Positions 34,191-43,300 of a stretch of 64,000 nucleotides of DNA are shown piece after piece; the stretch's first letter is position 1, and every line of letters starts with the position of its first letter. The stretch covers positions 992,001 through 1,056,000 of the forward strand of contig CAVSKV010000002.1 of assembly GCA_963728785.1 (NCBI GenBank), in the 5' to 3' direction. Made by a program: the position numbers and the translations under genes. The stretch is from JAGWRI01 sp963728785. Lineage in GTDB: Bacteria > Gemmatimonadota > Gemmatimonadetes > Gemmatimonadales > Gemmatimonadaceae. The notes beneath the pieces were generated by a model, which was not told where the DNA came from, did no database searches, and saw only the letters and a program-made list of their open reading frames with translations.

Positions 34191-34265
34191 AGACAAGCGT
34201 TCCCAACGAGGTCCGTGGCGAGACGCGCATGGCCGCCAGCGCAACGCCGTAGTGTCCGAGGATCA

Positions 34266-35246
34266 TCAGCCGAGGCCCAACAACGCCGCCGCGTTCCCTC
34301 CCATGATCGCCGCGCGTTCGGCATCGGATACAGAAAGGGCACGCAAGCTCTCGATCATCTTCGGAATGCTCCCGATCTGGTGCGGATAGTCGCTGCCGGC
34401 AAGCAACTGGCCGGGACCGGCAAAGGCGAGTGCCAGCTTCATCGCGTCGGCGTCGAAGTTCACGGTGTCGTAGTAGAACCGCCGCAGGTACTCGCTGGGC
34501 GGCCGGTCGATGTTCACTCGACAATCACTGAAAGCGAAGAAACCGCGGTCAAGGCGCTCGGCCAGATACGGGATCGCGCCGCCCATGTGGGTCAACACCC
34601 AGCGGATGTTGGGAAAGCGCTCGACCACACCACTGAAGACGAGCTTCGCCGCCGCCAGCGTAGTATCGAACGGAAACCCAATCAGCGGCATCAGCCAGTA
34701 GTCCGTCATCGCCTCCACCCCCACCGGATCGGTCGGATGGATGTACAATACGGCGCGTCGCCGGTTCGCCTCCTCGTAGAGCGGCCAGAACCGCGCGTCC
34801 GAGAGAGCCGTACCGTTGACGTTGCTGAACAGCATCGCCCCGGGCAGGTGCAGCTCGCCCATCGCCCGGCGCAACTCCGCCACCGATGCCGCGGGATCGT
34901 TGAGCGGCAGCGTAGCAAGCGCCGTGAAGTGCGCCCGGCGTTCGGCGATCACCCTGGCGAAGGCATCATTGACCAGCCGCGCGAACTTGGCGGCCGTCCC
35001 CGGCGTCTCCACGTGCGTCCCCGGCGTGGTGAGCGTGATCACCTGGCGGTCCACCCCTTCGGCGTCGAGCACTCCCTGCCGGTACGCGATGTCGCGATGC
35101 CCGCGCACCGCCACGTTGTAGTCCCCGGGATAGTGAATGCAGGGGTTGCCCTCGGCGTCATCGGTCACTCGCACGGCGCTGTCGCCGGTGCGAAGCACGT
35201 CGAGGTATTCGGGCGGGTAGAAATGGTTGTGAAAGTCGATGATCAT
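34266..35246 (-). CDS. Amidohydrolase-2 family (ACMSD/decarboxylase-like) metal enzyme
   Basis: 326 residues. The metal site starts at IDFHNHFYPPE (HxH), His in YIHPTDPVG, LTHMGG and the Asp of GSDYPHQIG. The arrangement is that of the ACMSD/resorcylate decarboxylase branch of amidohydrolases, which cleave C-C or C-O bonds of cyclic acids with a single zinc or manganese. There is no signal peptide. It is 52 bp downstream of the MFS transporter gene on the same strand, so both are probably one transcript. Substrate unknown. Confidence 0.9.
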   Translation of the reverse strand: MIIDFHNHFYPPEYLDVLRTGDSAVRVTDDAEGNPCIHYPGDYNVAVRGHRDIAYRQGVLDAEGVDRQVITLTTPGTHVETPGTAAKFARLVNDAFARVIAERRAHFTALATLPLNDPAASVAELRRAMGELHLPGAMLFSNVNGTALSDARFWPLYEEANRRRAVLYIHPTDPVGVEAMTDYWLMPLIGFPFDTTLAAAKLVFSGVVERFPNIRWVLTHMGGAIPYLAERLDRGFFAFSDCRVNIDRPPSEYLRRFYYDTVNFDADAMKLALAFAGPGQLLAGSDYPHQIGSIPKMIESLRALSVSDAERAAIMGGNAAALLGLG

Positions 35247-35298
35247 GAATTTGGAGATCGTGTCTGGTCGGAAGAAACCGGAGCTGAACGGCTGGCGC

Positions 35299-36549
35299 TC
35301 AGGCCGCCGCCGATCGCGGCGCCACCCGTGGCCGGAAGATGAGGGCGAAGATCACACCGATGGCCAGCGCGCCCACGGACGGCACGAGCCAGATGTTGTG
35401 CCAGTTGTGGACGATCGGCGCGCACTGGAGCGCCGCCGCCGCGGCCGCCGTACAGGCCGGATTCGTGGTGGCGAAGTGGCCGGCGACCGAGCCGGATACG
35501 AACGCGCCGATAAAATAGCCGACGCCGTTGGTGACGAAATTGATGAACCCTTGCGCGGCAGCACGGATCTTCGGCCCCGCCTTTTCGTCGGTATAGATTT
35601 GTCCGGCCACGAAGAAGAAGTCGTAACACACGCCGTGGATCACGATGCCGAGGTAGATGAGCCACATCCCCGATCCGGCGTTGCTGTTGGCGAACGCGAA
35701 GTAGCGTAGTGCCCACGCGAACATGCCACCGACCATGATCGCCTTGATCCCGAACCGGCGCAGCAGGTACGGCAGCAGCAGCAGGAACAGCACCTCGAAG
35801 TCCTGGCCGAACGTCTGGATGAATGCCGGTTCCGGCGCCCCGATGGCGTTGAGGAAGGGGTTGGCGAACGTGTAGTAGAACTGCAGCGGAATGCAGAGCA
35901 GGAACGAGCCGATAACGAAGATCAGGAAGTCCGGATCCTTGAGCAGTTGCAGGGCGTCGAGGCCCAGTACGTCCCGCACGCTGAACGGAGCGCCCGCGGC
36001 CTTGGGCGGCGTGTGGGGCAGCGACAACGAGAAGACCGCCATCACCACCGACGCCCCCGCCGCCACCTGCATCGGCAGCGCCAGGGCGTCGGCCCGCAAT
36101 TCACGCCCGATCAACCACCCCGCCGCGATCCACCCGACCGTCCCCAGCACCCGGATCAGCGGAAAGTCGTGCGCCGCGTCCTTCACGTGGTGAAAGGAGA
36201 TTGAATTGGTCAGCGAAAGCGTCGGCATGAAGCACAGCGCGTACGCGATGAGCAATGGATAGAACGTGCCGAACGTGGTCTGGCGGGATACCATCCACAT
36301 GAGCCCGGCCCCCAACAAGTGCAGCAGCGCCAGTAGCTTTTCCGTATCGAAGAAGCGGTCGGCCACCATGCCCACGAAGAACGGGCTCACGATGGCCGCG
36401 ATGGCCGTAGCCCCGTAGGCCAGGCCAATTTGCGAATCGGTGAACTTGAGCGCCGTACCGAGGTACGTGCCCATCGTGACGAACCAGGCCCCCCAGATGA
36501 AGTACTGGAGGAACATCATCACGGACAGCTTCGTTCGGGCAGCGTTCAC
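35299..36549 (-). CDS. MFS transporter, nucleoside:H+ symporter-like
   Basis: 416 residues, about twelve hydrophobic segments. The start MFLQYFIWGAWFVTMGTYLG and the LTNSISFHHVKDAAHDFPLIR region are characteristic of the NupG/nucleoside-proton symporter group, with the conserved HVKDA followed by IRVLGTVGWIAAGW. In bacteria that degrade glycosides, members of this group often sit in sugar gene clusters, so the substrate may be a sugar derivative rather than a nucleoside. Upstream, the region 36550-36708 is divergent with cutC. Confidence 0.9.
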   Translation of the reverse strand: MNAARTKLSVMMFLQYFIWGAWFVTMGTYLGTALKFTDSQIGLAYGATAIAAIVSPFFVGMVADRFFDTEKLLALLHLLGAGLMWMVSRQTTFGTFYPLLIAYALCFMPTLSLTNSISFHHVKDAAHDFPLIRVLGTVGWIAAGWLIGRELRADALALPMQVAAGASVVMAVFSLSLPHTPPKAAGAPFSVRDVLGLDALQLLKDPDFLIFVIGSFLLCIPLQFYYTFANPFLNAIGAPEPAFIQTFGQDFEVLFLLLLPYLLRRFGIKAIMVGGMFAWALRYFAFANSNAGSGMWLIYLGIVIHGVCYDFFFVAGQIYTDEKAGPKIRAAAQGFINFVTNGVGYFIGAFVSGSVAGHFATTNPACTAAAAAALQCAPIVHNWHNIWLVPSVGALAIGVIFALIFRPRVAPRSAAA

Positions 36550-36708
36550 GGGGCGTCTCCCGGCCGGATGGAACGGGGTGGCGGGCCGATCCCGGCATGG
36601 GAAGGCACGTCTGAGGTCGAAACGGCAGGACGCGCTAAATTAAGGAGCAATGAGAGATTTGCCACCCATATCTTGCGCGAATGACATTGGAGGGAAAGCC
36701 TTAACGTC

Positions 36709-37527
36709 GTGTCCGTAACCCCCGCTTCGAACCGGATCGTCCCTACCAGCGTGCTGGTGGAAGCATGCGTCGACTCCGTGGCGTCGGCCCTCGCCGCGGA
36801 GGCCGGGGGCGCAGGTCGCATCGAACTCGCGCAGAACCTGTATGAGGGAGGCACGACTCCCAGCGCGGGCCTCATCGCGCTCGTCCGGGAACGGCTGAAG
36901 ATCCCCATTCACGTGCTCGTACGCCCCCGGGGGGGCGACTTCCTCTACGATGGCGACGACCTGCGTGTGATGCTTGGGAACATCGCCTTTGCCAAGGCAG
37001 CAGGGGTCGACGGCATCGTGCTCGGCGCGCTGTTGGCCGACGGCACCGTGGACGAGCGCAGTACACGCACGCTCGTCGAAGCGGCGCGTCCCCTCTCCAT
37101 CACCTTCCACCGGGCCTTCGATCTGGTGCGCGATCACTTCGAAGCCCTCGACACGCTGATGGCCCTCGGCATCGACCGCGTGCTCACCTCAGGCGGCGCG
37201 GCTACGGCTCTCGAAGGTCTGGAAACGCTGGCCGCCATCGCCTGGCGATCCAAGGGGCGCTGCACGATCGTGGCCGCCGGCGGCATCGCCGATCACAACG
37301 TCGGTCGCATCGTCGTTGACGCCGGCGTGCAGGAAGTGCACGTGCGGGCCAGCAAGCGCTGCGATAGCGCCATGAGCTTCAGGCGCGAGAGCGTGCCCAT
37401 GGGCAAGCCCTATATGCCGGACGAATACGCCCGGATGGTCACCAGCGCCGATCTCATGTGGCTGATCGTGACCGCCTCGACGGACGCCATCGCGCAGCGG
37501 GCGGCAAGCGAGCCAGCCGCCGACTGA
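36709..37527 (+). CDS. cutC: CutC-family protein
   Basis: 272 residues, GTG start at 36709. TIM-barrel protein with VEACVDSVASALAAEAGGAGRIEL at the N-terminus, HVLVRPRGGDFLY, VLGALLADGTVDE, ITFHRAFDLV, RVLTSGGAATALEG, and AAGGIADHNVGRIV. CutC was named for copper tolerance in Escherichia coli; the biochemical role is not settled and CutC could be an enzyme on a sugar-like compound. It stands between two sugar-related gene groups, which would agree with a metabolic role. Cytoplasmic. Confidence 0.93.
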   Translation: MSVTPASNRIVPTSVLVEACVDSVASALAAEAGGAGRIELAQNLYEGGTTPSAGLIALVRERLKIPIHVLVRPRGGDFLYDGDDLRVMLGNIAFAKAAGVDGIVLGALLADGTVDERSTRTLVEAARPLSITFHRAFDLVRDHFEALDTLMALGIDRVLTSGGAATALEGLETLAAIAWRSKGRCTIVAAGGIADHNVGRIVVDAGVQEVHVRASKRCDSAMSFRRESVPMGKPYMPDEYARMVTSADLMWLIVTASTDAIAQRAASEPAAD

Positions 37528-37544
37528 GCCGCCAGACCCGGCCC

Positions 37545-38384
37545 TCAGAACGTCAGGTTGTTCAGGTAGGCGAAGCTCGTCCGCGCCGACGCGTATGGGT
37601 CGCTGGCGTCGTCTCGCTCCACGAAACAGTGCTTGAGTCCTGCCCGCTCGAACGCCTCGAGGACCGTCGGAAAGTCGATCACGCCCGAGCCCACGTCCGC
37701 CATCGCGCCATCCGGCGCGCGGTCCTTGGCGTGCACCATCGGGAACCGGCCGGGATACCTCGCAACGTACGTCAGCGGATCCCTGCCACCGGTCACCATC
37801 CAGTAGATGTCGATCTCCATTTTCACCAGCCCGGCGTCGCACTCCGCGAGCAACAGGTCGTAGGGCACGAGGCCATCCACAGGCTTGAATTCGGCGGCGT
37901 GGTTGTGGAATCCGAACTGCAACCCCGCCTTCTTCGCCGCCTCACCGGCGGCGTTGAACTGCGCGGCGATGCGCTGCATGCCGGCAGCCGACCAATCGTC
38001 GCTGGGCAAAGACGGGGTGATGATGAACGACTGGCCGAGGGTCAGGGCCTCATCGAGCATCCGCGGCCAGTCGTCCATGCTGTTTGGCATCCCCACGTGC
38101 GACGACGGCGCCACGAGTCCATGACGGTCGAGCATCGCGCGTACTTCCTTGGCCGGATGGCCGAACAGGCCTGCGAATTCCACCTCGCGGTACCCGATGG
38201 CGGACACTGCGGCCAGCGTGCGTTCCATGTCCACCCCCATCTCGCTACGCACGGTGTACAGTTGCAGGCCGATCGGCCCCAAGCTGCCAGTGGGCGCGCG
38301 CCATGCGGCGGTCGCGAGGTGCGGCACCAGCACGCCTCCAGCGACGGCGCCCAACGTGGTGCGGAGAAAATCGCGGCGTTCCAT
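37545..38384 (-). CDS. Tat-exported xylose-isomerase-like TIM-barrel protein
   Basis: 279 residues from ATG at 38384. Signal MERRDFLRTTLGAVAGG carries the twin-Arg motif RRDFLR. Barrel features: GLQLYTVRSEM, GYREVEFAGL, GLQFGFHNHAAEF with the metal His, VKMEIDIYWMVTGG with Glu and Asp, and FPMVHAKDR. The AP-endonuclease-2/xylose-isomerase superfamily includes sugar isomerases and 3-keto-glycoside-processing enzymes. Export suggests action on an extracytoplasmic sugar, fitting the dehydrogenase at 30.3 kb. It is 11 bp downstream of the M61 gene and probably cotranscribed. Confidence 0.9.
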   Translation of the reverse strand: MERRDFLRTTLGAVAGGVLVPHLATAAWRAPTGSLGPIGLQLYTVRSEMGVDMERTLAAVSAIGYREVEFAGLFGHPAKEVRAMLDRHGLVAPSSHVGMPNSMDDWPRMLDEALTLGQSFIITPSLPSDDWSAAGMQRIAAQFNAAGEAAKKAGLQFGFHNHAAEFKPVDGLVPYDLLLAECDAGLVKMEIDIYWMVTGGRDPLTYVARYPGRFPMVHAKDRAPDGAMADVGSGVIDFPTVLEAFERAGLKHCFVERDDASDPYASARTSFAYLNNLTF

Positions 38385-38395
38385 TCGTCGCCCCC

Positions 38396-40033
38396 TTAGC
38401 CCCTGGTTCCGGCGAGCCAGCCCTGCCTCACCCGCAGCTGCTCCGGGGTCGGGTCGGGCACGAGCTCGATCGTCCAACGTTGGCCGTCGCGGTTGATCCG
38501 CAGGCCGGCCCCGGCGAGCACGGTGTCGAAGTCCACGTCGTCCGTTCCGCCCACGCAGCGTACGAACCAGTCGTGCAAGTCTGTACCGGCGGCCTTGTTC
38601 ACCGCCGCCTCGACATCGTCCTCGGTGTAGCCCCGCCCCTGCAAATAGTACGACGTGTTGGGCTGGAACCAAGTGCGTTGGCGCAGATTGGAGAACGCGT
38701 CGCCGAGCGACCGCGTGTCCTGCGAACGCTCGCGGATGAGCAGGTCCAGGTAGAGGGCGCGCCCCGCGCCCTGGGTGTAGTAGCTGAAGAAGATGTCGTT
38801 CCGGTTGACCGGCTGCGCTTCCGACGCCTGGTCCCAGAACGGCGCTTCGAACGAGGCCATGCGGGGTGACGTCTCCTTCCGGCCGGGCGCCGTGAGATTC
38901 GATTGCACCAGAGAAGCCGCCGCCGCAAGCATCTCGGCCTGGTCCGTAATCCCCGCGCGGTGCAGCGCCATCATTCCGTAGTACTGCGTCCATCCCTCGG
39001 CCACCCACAGGCTCGGCTCGTAGCGTTCGCTCGTGTAGTCGAACGGGCCCAGCAGCAGAGGCCGGACGCGCTTCACGTTCCACACGTGGAAATATTCGTG
39101 CGCCGCAGTACCAATGCCGGCCAGCATGGTGGCCGTGTCCATCCACGGGTTCCGGTCGGCAATTTGCGTGGAGAACAGGTGCTCCATCCCATCTCCGCCC
39201 GGGAACCCGATGTGAAACAGGAAGGTGTACATCTTGATCGGTGGCGGACCGAACACGGAGTTCTCGTAGGTCACGATCTTCTTCACGTCGCCCACGAACC
39301 TTGCGCGCTCGGCCGCCGTGGTCGGGCCGTTGTGGTGCACCATCGTCCGGTAGAGCACGCCGTTTGCCGTGAAGCTGTCCACCATGAACGACGGCGCTAC
39401 CTCCGTGGGCGTGTCGACCAGACGATCGTAGTTCTCGAACCGGTAGTCCACCTGATCGGGCGTCACGGCATCGCCGTTGATGATGTGCCAGCCCGGCGGC
39501 GGCACCACGTGCAGCGACACCGGGTCCGGCTTGTGGTGTTCCACGTACATGAACAGCGAAGGGCCGTTCCACGTGGCGTGGATGGTATCGAGCACGCTGA
39601 ACGTGCCGGACATGGGCGCGTCGGCATACGCCCGGTACTGCACGCGCACAGCGGTGAGACCCTTCACGTACACGCGCCAGCGCGAGCCGTTGGTTCGGTC
39701 CCACTTCACGGCCTGGCCCGACGGCGTGGCGACACTGAAGTCCTGCACGTTCTTGGCGAAGAACATCGGCGCGTAGCGCCCCGGCGACCACACTGGCATC
39801 TGCAGAATGAGGGTGTCGCCGGCCAACCGGCCGACGTCGATCTGCAACGCGAATAGATGCGACGCCGGGCGCGGCATCGCGATCTGATAGGCAATCGCGT
39901 ACGCTCCGGACCGTTGGGCCGCGGCCGGCCGTGGCAGGGAGAGCGCCAGCAGCGCCGCGACCACGCCGGCCGCGGCGCACGAATAGCAAGCAACGCGCAA
40001 AGGAATTCCCTGGATCGAGTGCCGACCAAGCAT
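38396..40033 (-). CDS. Exported M61-family (glycyl aminopeptidase-type) metallopeptidase
   Basis: 545 residues from ATG at 40033 (MLGRHSIQGIPLR); further upstream sequence in frame is Arg/Ser-rich without family features. Signal peptide ends near PRPAAAQR. The zinc site is HEYFH with the downstream Glu in WVAEGWTQYYG, as in M61. The N-terminal region has the M61 beta-domain (MPVWSPGRYAP), and a PDZ-like C-terminus follows (VDFDTVLAGAGLRI). Such enzymes remove N-terminal residues from peptides in the periplasm or medium. It is cotranscribed with the TIM-barrel gene. Confidence 0.92.
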   Translation of the reverse strand: MLGRHSIQGIPLRVACYSCAAAGVVAALLALSLPRPAAAQRSGAYAIAYQIAMPRPASHLFALQIDVGRLAGDTLILQMPVWSPGRYAPMFFAKNVQDFSVATPSGQAVKWDRTNGSRWRVYVKGLTAVRVQYRAYADAPMSGTFSVLDTIHATWNGPSLFMYVEHHKPDPVSLHVVPPPGWHIINGDAVTPDQVDYRFENYDRLVDTPTEVAPSFMVDSFTANGVLYRTMVHHNGPTTAAERARFVGDVKKIVTYENSVFGPPPIKMYTFLFHIGFPGGDGMEHLFSTQIADRNPWMDTATMLAGIGTAAHEYFHVWNVKRVRPLLLGPFDYTSERYEPSLWVAEGWTQYYGMMALHRAGITDQAEMLAAAASLVQSNLTAPGRKETSPRMASFEAPFWDQASEAQPVNRNDIFFSYYTQGAGRALYLDLLIRERSQDTRSLGDAFSNLRQRTWFQPNTSYYLQGRGYTEDDVEAAVNKAAGTDLHDWFVRCVGGTDDVDFDTVLAGAGLRINRDGQRWTIELVPDPTPEQLRVRQGWLAGTRG

Positions 40034-40209
40034 GCCGATCTGCCCCGCGGCGGTCAATCGACCGCATGAGCGCAGCCGCCCCCCGCAGGCTCGATCCGCA
40101 CTGATCGGGCGTCGAGCAGTAGCAGGTTGCGAACAACTGCCCCGGCGGGCGGTTGGATGGCACCTTCGGACTTTATTCGGTGATGATGCCGTGTCCCCGA
40201 TCACTGCTG

Positions 40210-40259
40210 TTGCGCTGGCGCAACACCCATCTTGGCATGAACTTCAGCTTACCTCTATC
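40210..40259 (+). promoter_or_regulatory. Candidate promoter and palindrome upstream of the bactofilin gene
   Basis: TTGCGC-TG-GCGCAA is a perfect inverted repeat at 40210-40223. TTGGCA at 40232-40237 and TCTATC at 40254-40259 are 16 bases apart and could form a sigma-70 promoter, leaving a very short leader before the ATG at 40272. Weak prediction. The rest of 40034-40271 is featureless. Confidence 0.3.
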
Positions 40260-40271
40260 GGCGGCTTTGCC

Positions 40272-40718
40272 ATGGCCCTGTTTTCCAAACGCCCAGCCCA
40301 GTTCCCCGACCCGCAGCCGCCGGGGTATTCCGTGTTCGATGCCCAGATGAGCGTTGACGGCGACGTCGAAACCGACGCTTCGTTGCGCATCGACGGCCGC
40401 CTCCGCGGGAACGTCCGTTCGGCCGGCGTCGTGGTGGTGGCCGCCGGCGCGTCGGTCAACGGGAGCGTGGCGGCGCGCGAAGTGATCGTGGGCGGCCGGA
40501 TAACCGGCAACGTGACGGCCACGGAGCGGGTCGAATTGCAGGAGTCGGCCACCGTCACCGGCGACATTGAGGCGTCGGCGATCATGATCCGGGAGGGAGG
40601 CAGTGTGGATGGGCGGGTCACCATTCGTCCGACCTCGGCGACGGTAAGCGTAAGTGACCGCGCCATGGCATCCACCGCAGTGCATCTTCAGACCGCCCTG
40701 GGTGGCGACGGCGGCTGA
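40272..40718 (+). CDS. Bactofilin
   Basis: 148 residues from ATG at 40272 (MALFSKRP). The core is the DUF583 beta-helix with short repeating strands: DAQMSVDGDVETDASLRIDG, RLRGNVRSAGVVVVAAGASV, GRITGNVTATERVELQES and GDIEASAIMIREGGSVDG. Bactofilins polymerise without nucleotide into filaments that place cell wall enzymes. The next gene, 10 bp downstream, encodes an M23 endopeptidase, the typical partner in bacteria where the pair shapes the cell. Short N- and C-tails (Pro-rich, Ser/Thr-rich). Confidence 0.95.
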   Translation: MALFSKRPAQFPDPQPPGYSVFDAQMSVDGDVETDASLRIDGRLRGNVRSAGVVVVAAGASVNGSVAAREVIVGGRITGNVTATERVELQESATVTGDIEASAIMIREGGSVDGRVTIRPTSATVSVSDRAMASTAVHLQTALGGDGG

Positions 40719-40728
40719 TCCGATCCCC

Positions 40729-41547
40729 ATGTCAAAGCCCAAGCCGCCGCGGCCCCGCCGCAACTGGACGATCCTCCTCGTCCCACCCGAACCCACGGCC
40801 AGGACGCACACGGTGCGCCTGCACGGCGGTCACGTGCGTACGGTGGCCTGGGCAGCGGCGTTGGCATTCGTGGGCTACACCGGTTGGTCAATGACGCAGG
40901 CCCTGCAGGTGAACGCCAGCGCAGCCCAGCTGGCGGAGGTGCATCAACTTGTCCTCACGCTCAGCGACAGCTTGCAGTCCGCGAACCAGCGGGCCGATTC
41001 AGCGCTAAGGCTTGCCGCTGTTACGGCCAATGTGGCGCACGGCCTGACGCTCATCACGCGGGCCGCGTGGCGCTCGGCAGCCACGGGTGCTGATGCCGCG
41101 GCGGCTGGGGTGGTGCTCCCCGTCGTGGGTACAATTACTAGCCGGTTTTCGCAATCACGGTGGGAGCCCATTCTCAATCTGTTCAGGCCGCACGAAGGCG
41201 TGGATATCGCGGCCCCGCTCGGCACGAGCATCCGAACACCGGCCGACGGCCGCGTGACCTTCGTGGGGCAACGCATCGGGTACGGTCTCGTGGTGGAGCT
41301 GGAGCACGGCGCCGGCGTAAGAACGCTCTACGCCCACTGCCAGCGCTCCCTCGTCCAAGACGGGGACTACGTGGCGGCGGGCGCTGCCATCGCGACCGTC
41401 GGCTCCACCGGGTTGTCCACGGCGCCGCACGTGCACTTCGAGGTGATCGTGAACGGACGGCACGTCGACCCCCTGAAGTACCTGCTGGCACCCGCCGATC
41501 CGGAAGCCGCCACGGCGGCCGCGTTCGTGGCGGCGGATCACGAATAG
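40729..41547 (+). CDS. Membrane-anchored M23 peptidoglycan endopeptidase (LmdC/MepM-like)
   Basis: 272 residues from ATG at 40729. A basic N-terminus precedes one membrane helix at about 44-62 (AWAAALAFVGYTGWSM); a helical spacer (LVLTLSDSLQSANQRADSAL) leads to the LytM domain. Zinc ligands: HEGVDIAAP, and HVHFEV near the end. It would cut peptide cross-bridges in the periplasm. The bactofilin-M23 pair is a known cell-shape module, in which the peptidase N-terminus contacts the bactofilin filament. The region 41548-41785 holds no gene. Confidence 0.93.
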   Translation: MSKPKPPRPRRNWTILLVPPEPTARTHTVRLHGGHVRTVAWAAALAFVGYTGWSMTQALQVNASAAQLAEVHQLVLTLSDSLQSANQRADSALRLAAVTANVAHGLTLITRAAWRSAATGADAAAAGVVLPVVGTITSRFSQSRWEPILNLFRPHEGVDIAAPLGTSIRTPADGRVTFVGQRIGYGLVVELEHGAGVRTLYAHCQRSLVQDGDYVAAGAAIATVGSTGLSTAPHVHFEVIVNGRHVDPLKYLLAPADPEAATAAAFVAADHE

Positions 41548-41785
41548 GGGGCAGCGCCGCCCGCATCAGGCGGACCAGCGGTCCAACTGCAGGTCGCACC
41601 GCCCCCTCCCCCTCTATCCGACCGGGATCCGATCAACTAAGAATCCATTAAGCCCGCCGCGCTCTCTCCCCCTGAGCACCCGGGGGGATCGATATTACTG
41701 ACGGAGATGGCCGTGCGGGGCCCTCAGGGTTTCCTGATTCGTACCATCTCACATCACGGTCGCGCGTGCGCGCCATGGAGGACAG

Positions 41786-42061
41786 ATGTTCGAAGGTTTT
41801 GGGCCGGAAAAACTGATCATGGTCCTGCTCATCGTGCTGGTGCTCTTCGGCGGCAAGCGCATCCCTGAAATCGGCGCGTCGCTGGGCAAGGGCATTCGCG
41901 AGTTCAAGCGGGGCATCAAGGACGTCGGGGAGTCGATCAACGAACCGGAACTCGAGCGTGCGCGGCCTGCGGCATCGCTGCCCGCCGGGGTCGTGTCTAC
42001 GGCAGCGCCGGTGGCATACGACGACGGGCGCGGCGCGCCCAAGCGGCTGCTCGACAGCTGA
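41786..42061 (+). CDS. tatA: Twin-arginine translocase subunit TatA/TatE-type
   Basis: 91 residues with GAGGACAG at the ribosome binding site. Short N-terminus, membrane helix at about 10-22 (LIMVLLIVLVLFGG), the FGGKRIPEIGASLGKGIREF hinge and amphipathic helix of TatA, and an acidic/Ala-rich tail. It forms the pore-related part of the Tat system, which moves folded proteins with RR signals. Several Tat substrates are coded in this window (32008, 37545 and 43297 genes). tatB and tatC are not here. Confidence 0.93.
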   Translation: MFEGFGPEKLIMVLLIVLVLFGGKRIPEIGASLGKGIREFKRGIKDVGESINEPELERARPAASLPAGVVSTAAPVAYDDGRGAPKRLLDS

Positions 42062-42082
42062 GCGTTCGCGGACCGGGCGGCG

Positions 42083-43300
42083 CTAGAGCCCGCCGGGGCC
42101 GATGCCTCGCGGACCGAATTTCGCGCGCACCTGATCGACGGCGCGCGCTACGGCGCGGTCGCGGTCCGTTTCGACGGCTGGATGGGTCTCGCGCTCGAAC
42201 AGTGCGAGCTGGTCAACCGTTTCGTCTTCGGCCAGGGATGACAGGGCCACGCTGAGCAGCCGCGCCGGTACTCGACGCCCCGCCCGCAGCCGCGACAGCA
42301 GCGATCGCGCCAGAGCCAGGATTACGCGGTCGCTCATCACACCCTGCTCCAGCGTGCGGCTCGCCGAGCGTGTGCGAAAATCGTGATCGCGAATGCGCAC
42401 CGTAACCGTGCGCGCGCACAGTCCTTCGGCACGCAAATCGCTGGCAGCCTTCGTGACCAGCGCCAGCAGCTCGTGATGGAGCGCCGCATCGTCGGCCAGG
42501 TCTTCGGAAAAGGTCTCGTCCCTGCTGATGCTCTTGGTCTCGAGGCGCGGGGCCACGTCGCGGTCATCAATCCCGCGCACCCGTTCGTACAGCCATCGTG
42601 CCTCCCGCGCGCCAAGCCAATGGGCTAGCGTGGCGTGGTCGTACGCCAATATGTCGGGCACGGTGCGCATGCCGAGCCCGGCCAGCCGCTCTTGGAAGCG
42701 CGGGCCGATCATCGGGATGTCGGCCAGTGCGACCCCTTGCAGGAACGCCGCTTCGCCCCCCGGCGGCACCACGTACACCCCATCAGCCTCGCGGCCGGGC
42801 TTCGGTTTGGCATGCTCGACGGCCAACTTCGCGACGAGTTTCGAGGTGCCGCCGCCAAAGGATACTTGGAGCCCCGTGTCGCGGCGTATCGCGTCGCGGA
42901 CGCGGCGCGCCGTGGTGGCCAGCGGCTCGTGGCGATAGAGCGCTTCGGTGCCGGCGAGATCGAGATACCACTCGTCGATGCTGGCCGCCTCGACCACCGG
43001 CGCGAACCGCTCGAGCACCTGGCGGATCTCGCCGCTCTTCTGCGCGCATGCCTTGCGTGGCACGGGGACGCACACCGCCTGCGGACAAAGGCGGAGAGCA
43101 TGGGCAATCGGCATGGCCGACCGCACGCCGTAGGCTCGCGTCTCGTAGGATGCCGAGCACACGACGCCGCGGCTCGCGCGCGTGCCGCCCACGATGACCA
43201 GTGGCTCGCGGCCCACGCCGTCGGGGTCCTCCATACGCGCCACCGCCACGAAGAACGCGTCGGCGTCGGCGAGCAGGATGCGCCGCGGTGGTGCGCTCAC
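42083..43300 (-). CDS. dinB: DNA polymerase IV (Y family)
   Basis: 405 residues, GTG start overlapping the preceding stop (GTGA). Catalytic acids in LLADADAFFVAVAR and ASIDEWYLDLAG; the little-finger part contains TVRIRDHDFRTRS. The helix-hairpin-helix IPMIGPRFQERLAGLGMRT is intact. The C-terminal VDQLALFE fits the beta-clamp motif QLxLF. The enzyme makes error-prone synthesis past lesions. It is the third gene of a minus-strand operon with a lipoprotein and a DsrE-like Tat protein, an unusual setting for dinB; no LexA box was recognised. Confidence 0.95.
   Translation of the reverse strand: MSAPPRRILLADADAFFVAVARMEDPDGVGREPLVIVGGTRASRGVVCSASYETRAYGVRSAMPIAHALRLCPQAVCVPVPRKACAQKSGEIRQVLERFAPVVEAASIDEWYLDLAGTEALYRHEPLATTARRVRDAIRRDTGLQVSFGGGTSKLVAKLAVEHAKPKPGREADGVYVVPPGGEAAFLQGVALADIPMIGPRFQERLAGLGMRTVPDILAYDHATLAHWLGAREARWLYERVRGIDDRDVAPRLETKSISRDETFSEDLADDAALHHELLALVTKAASDLRAEGLCARTVTVRIRDHDFRTRSASRTLEQGVMSDRVILALARSLLSRLRAGRRVPARLLSVALSSLAEDETVDQLALFERETHPAVETDRDRAVARAVDQVRAKFGPRGIGPGGL

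Noticed and set aside
38400..40163. Long minus-strand frame upstream of the xylose-isomerase-like gene
   Set aside because: It is an out-of-frame shadow of the M61 peptidase, whose motifs (HEYFH, WVAEGW) are in the other frame.
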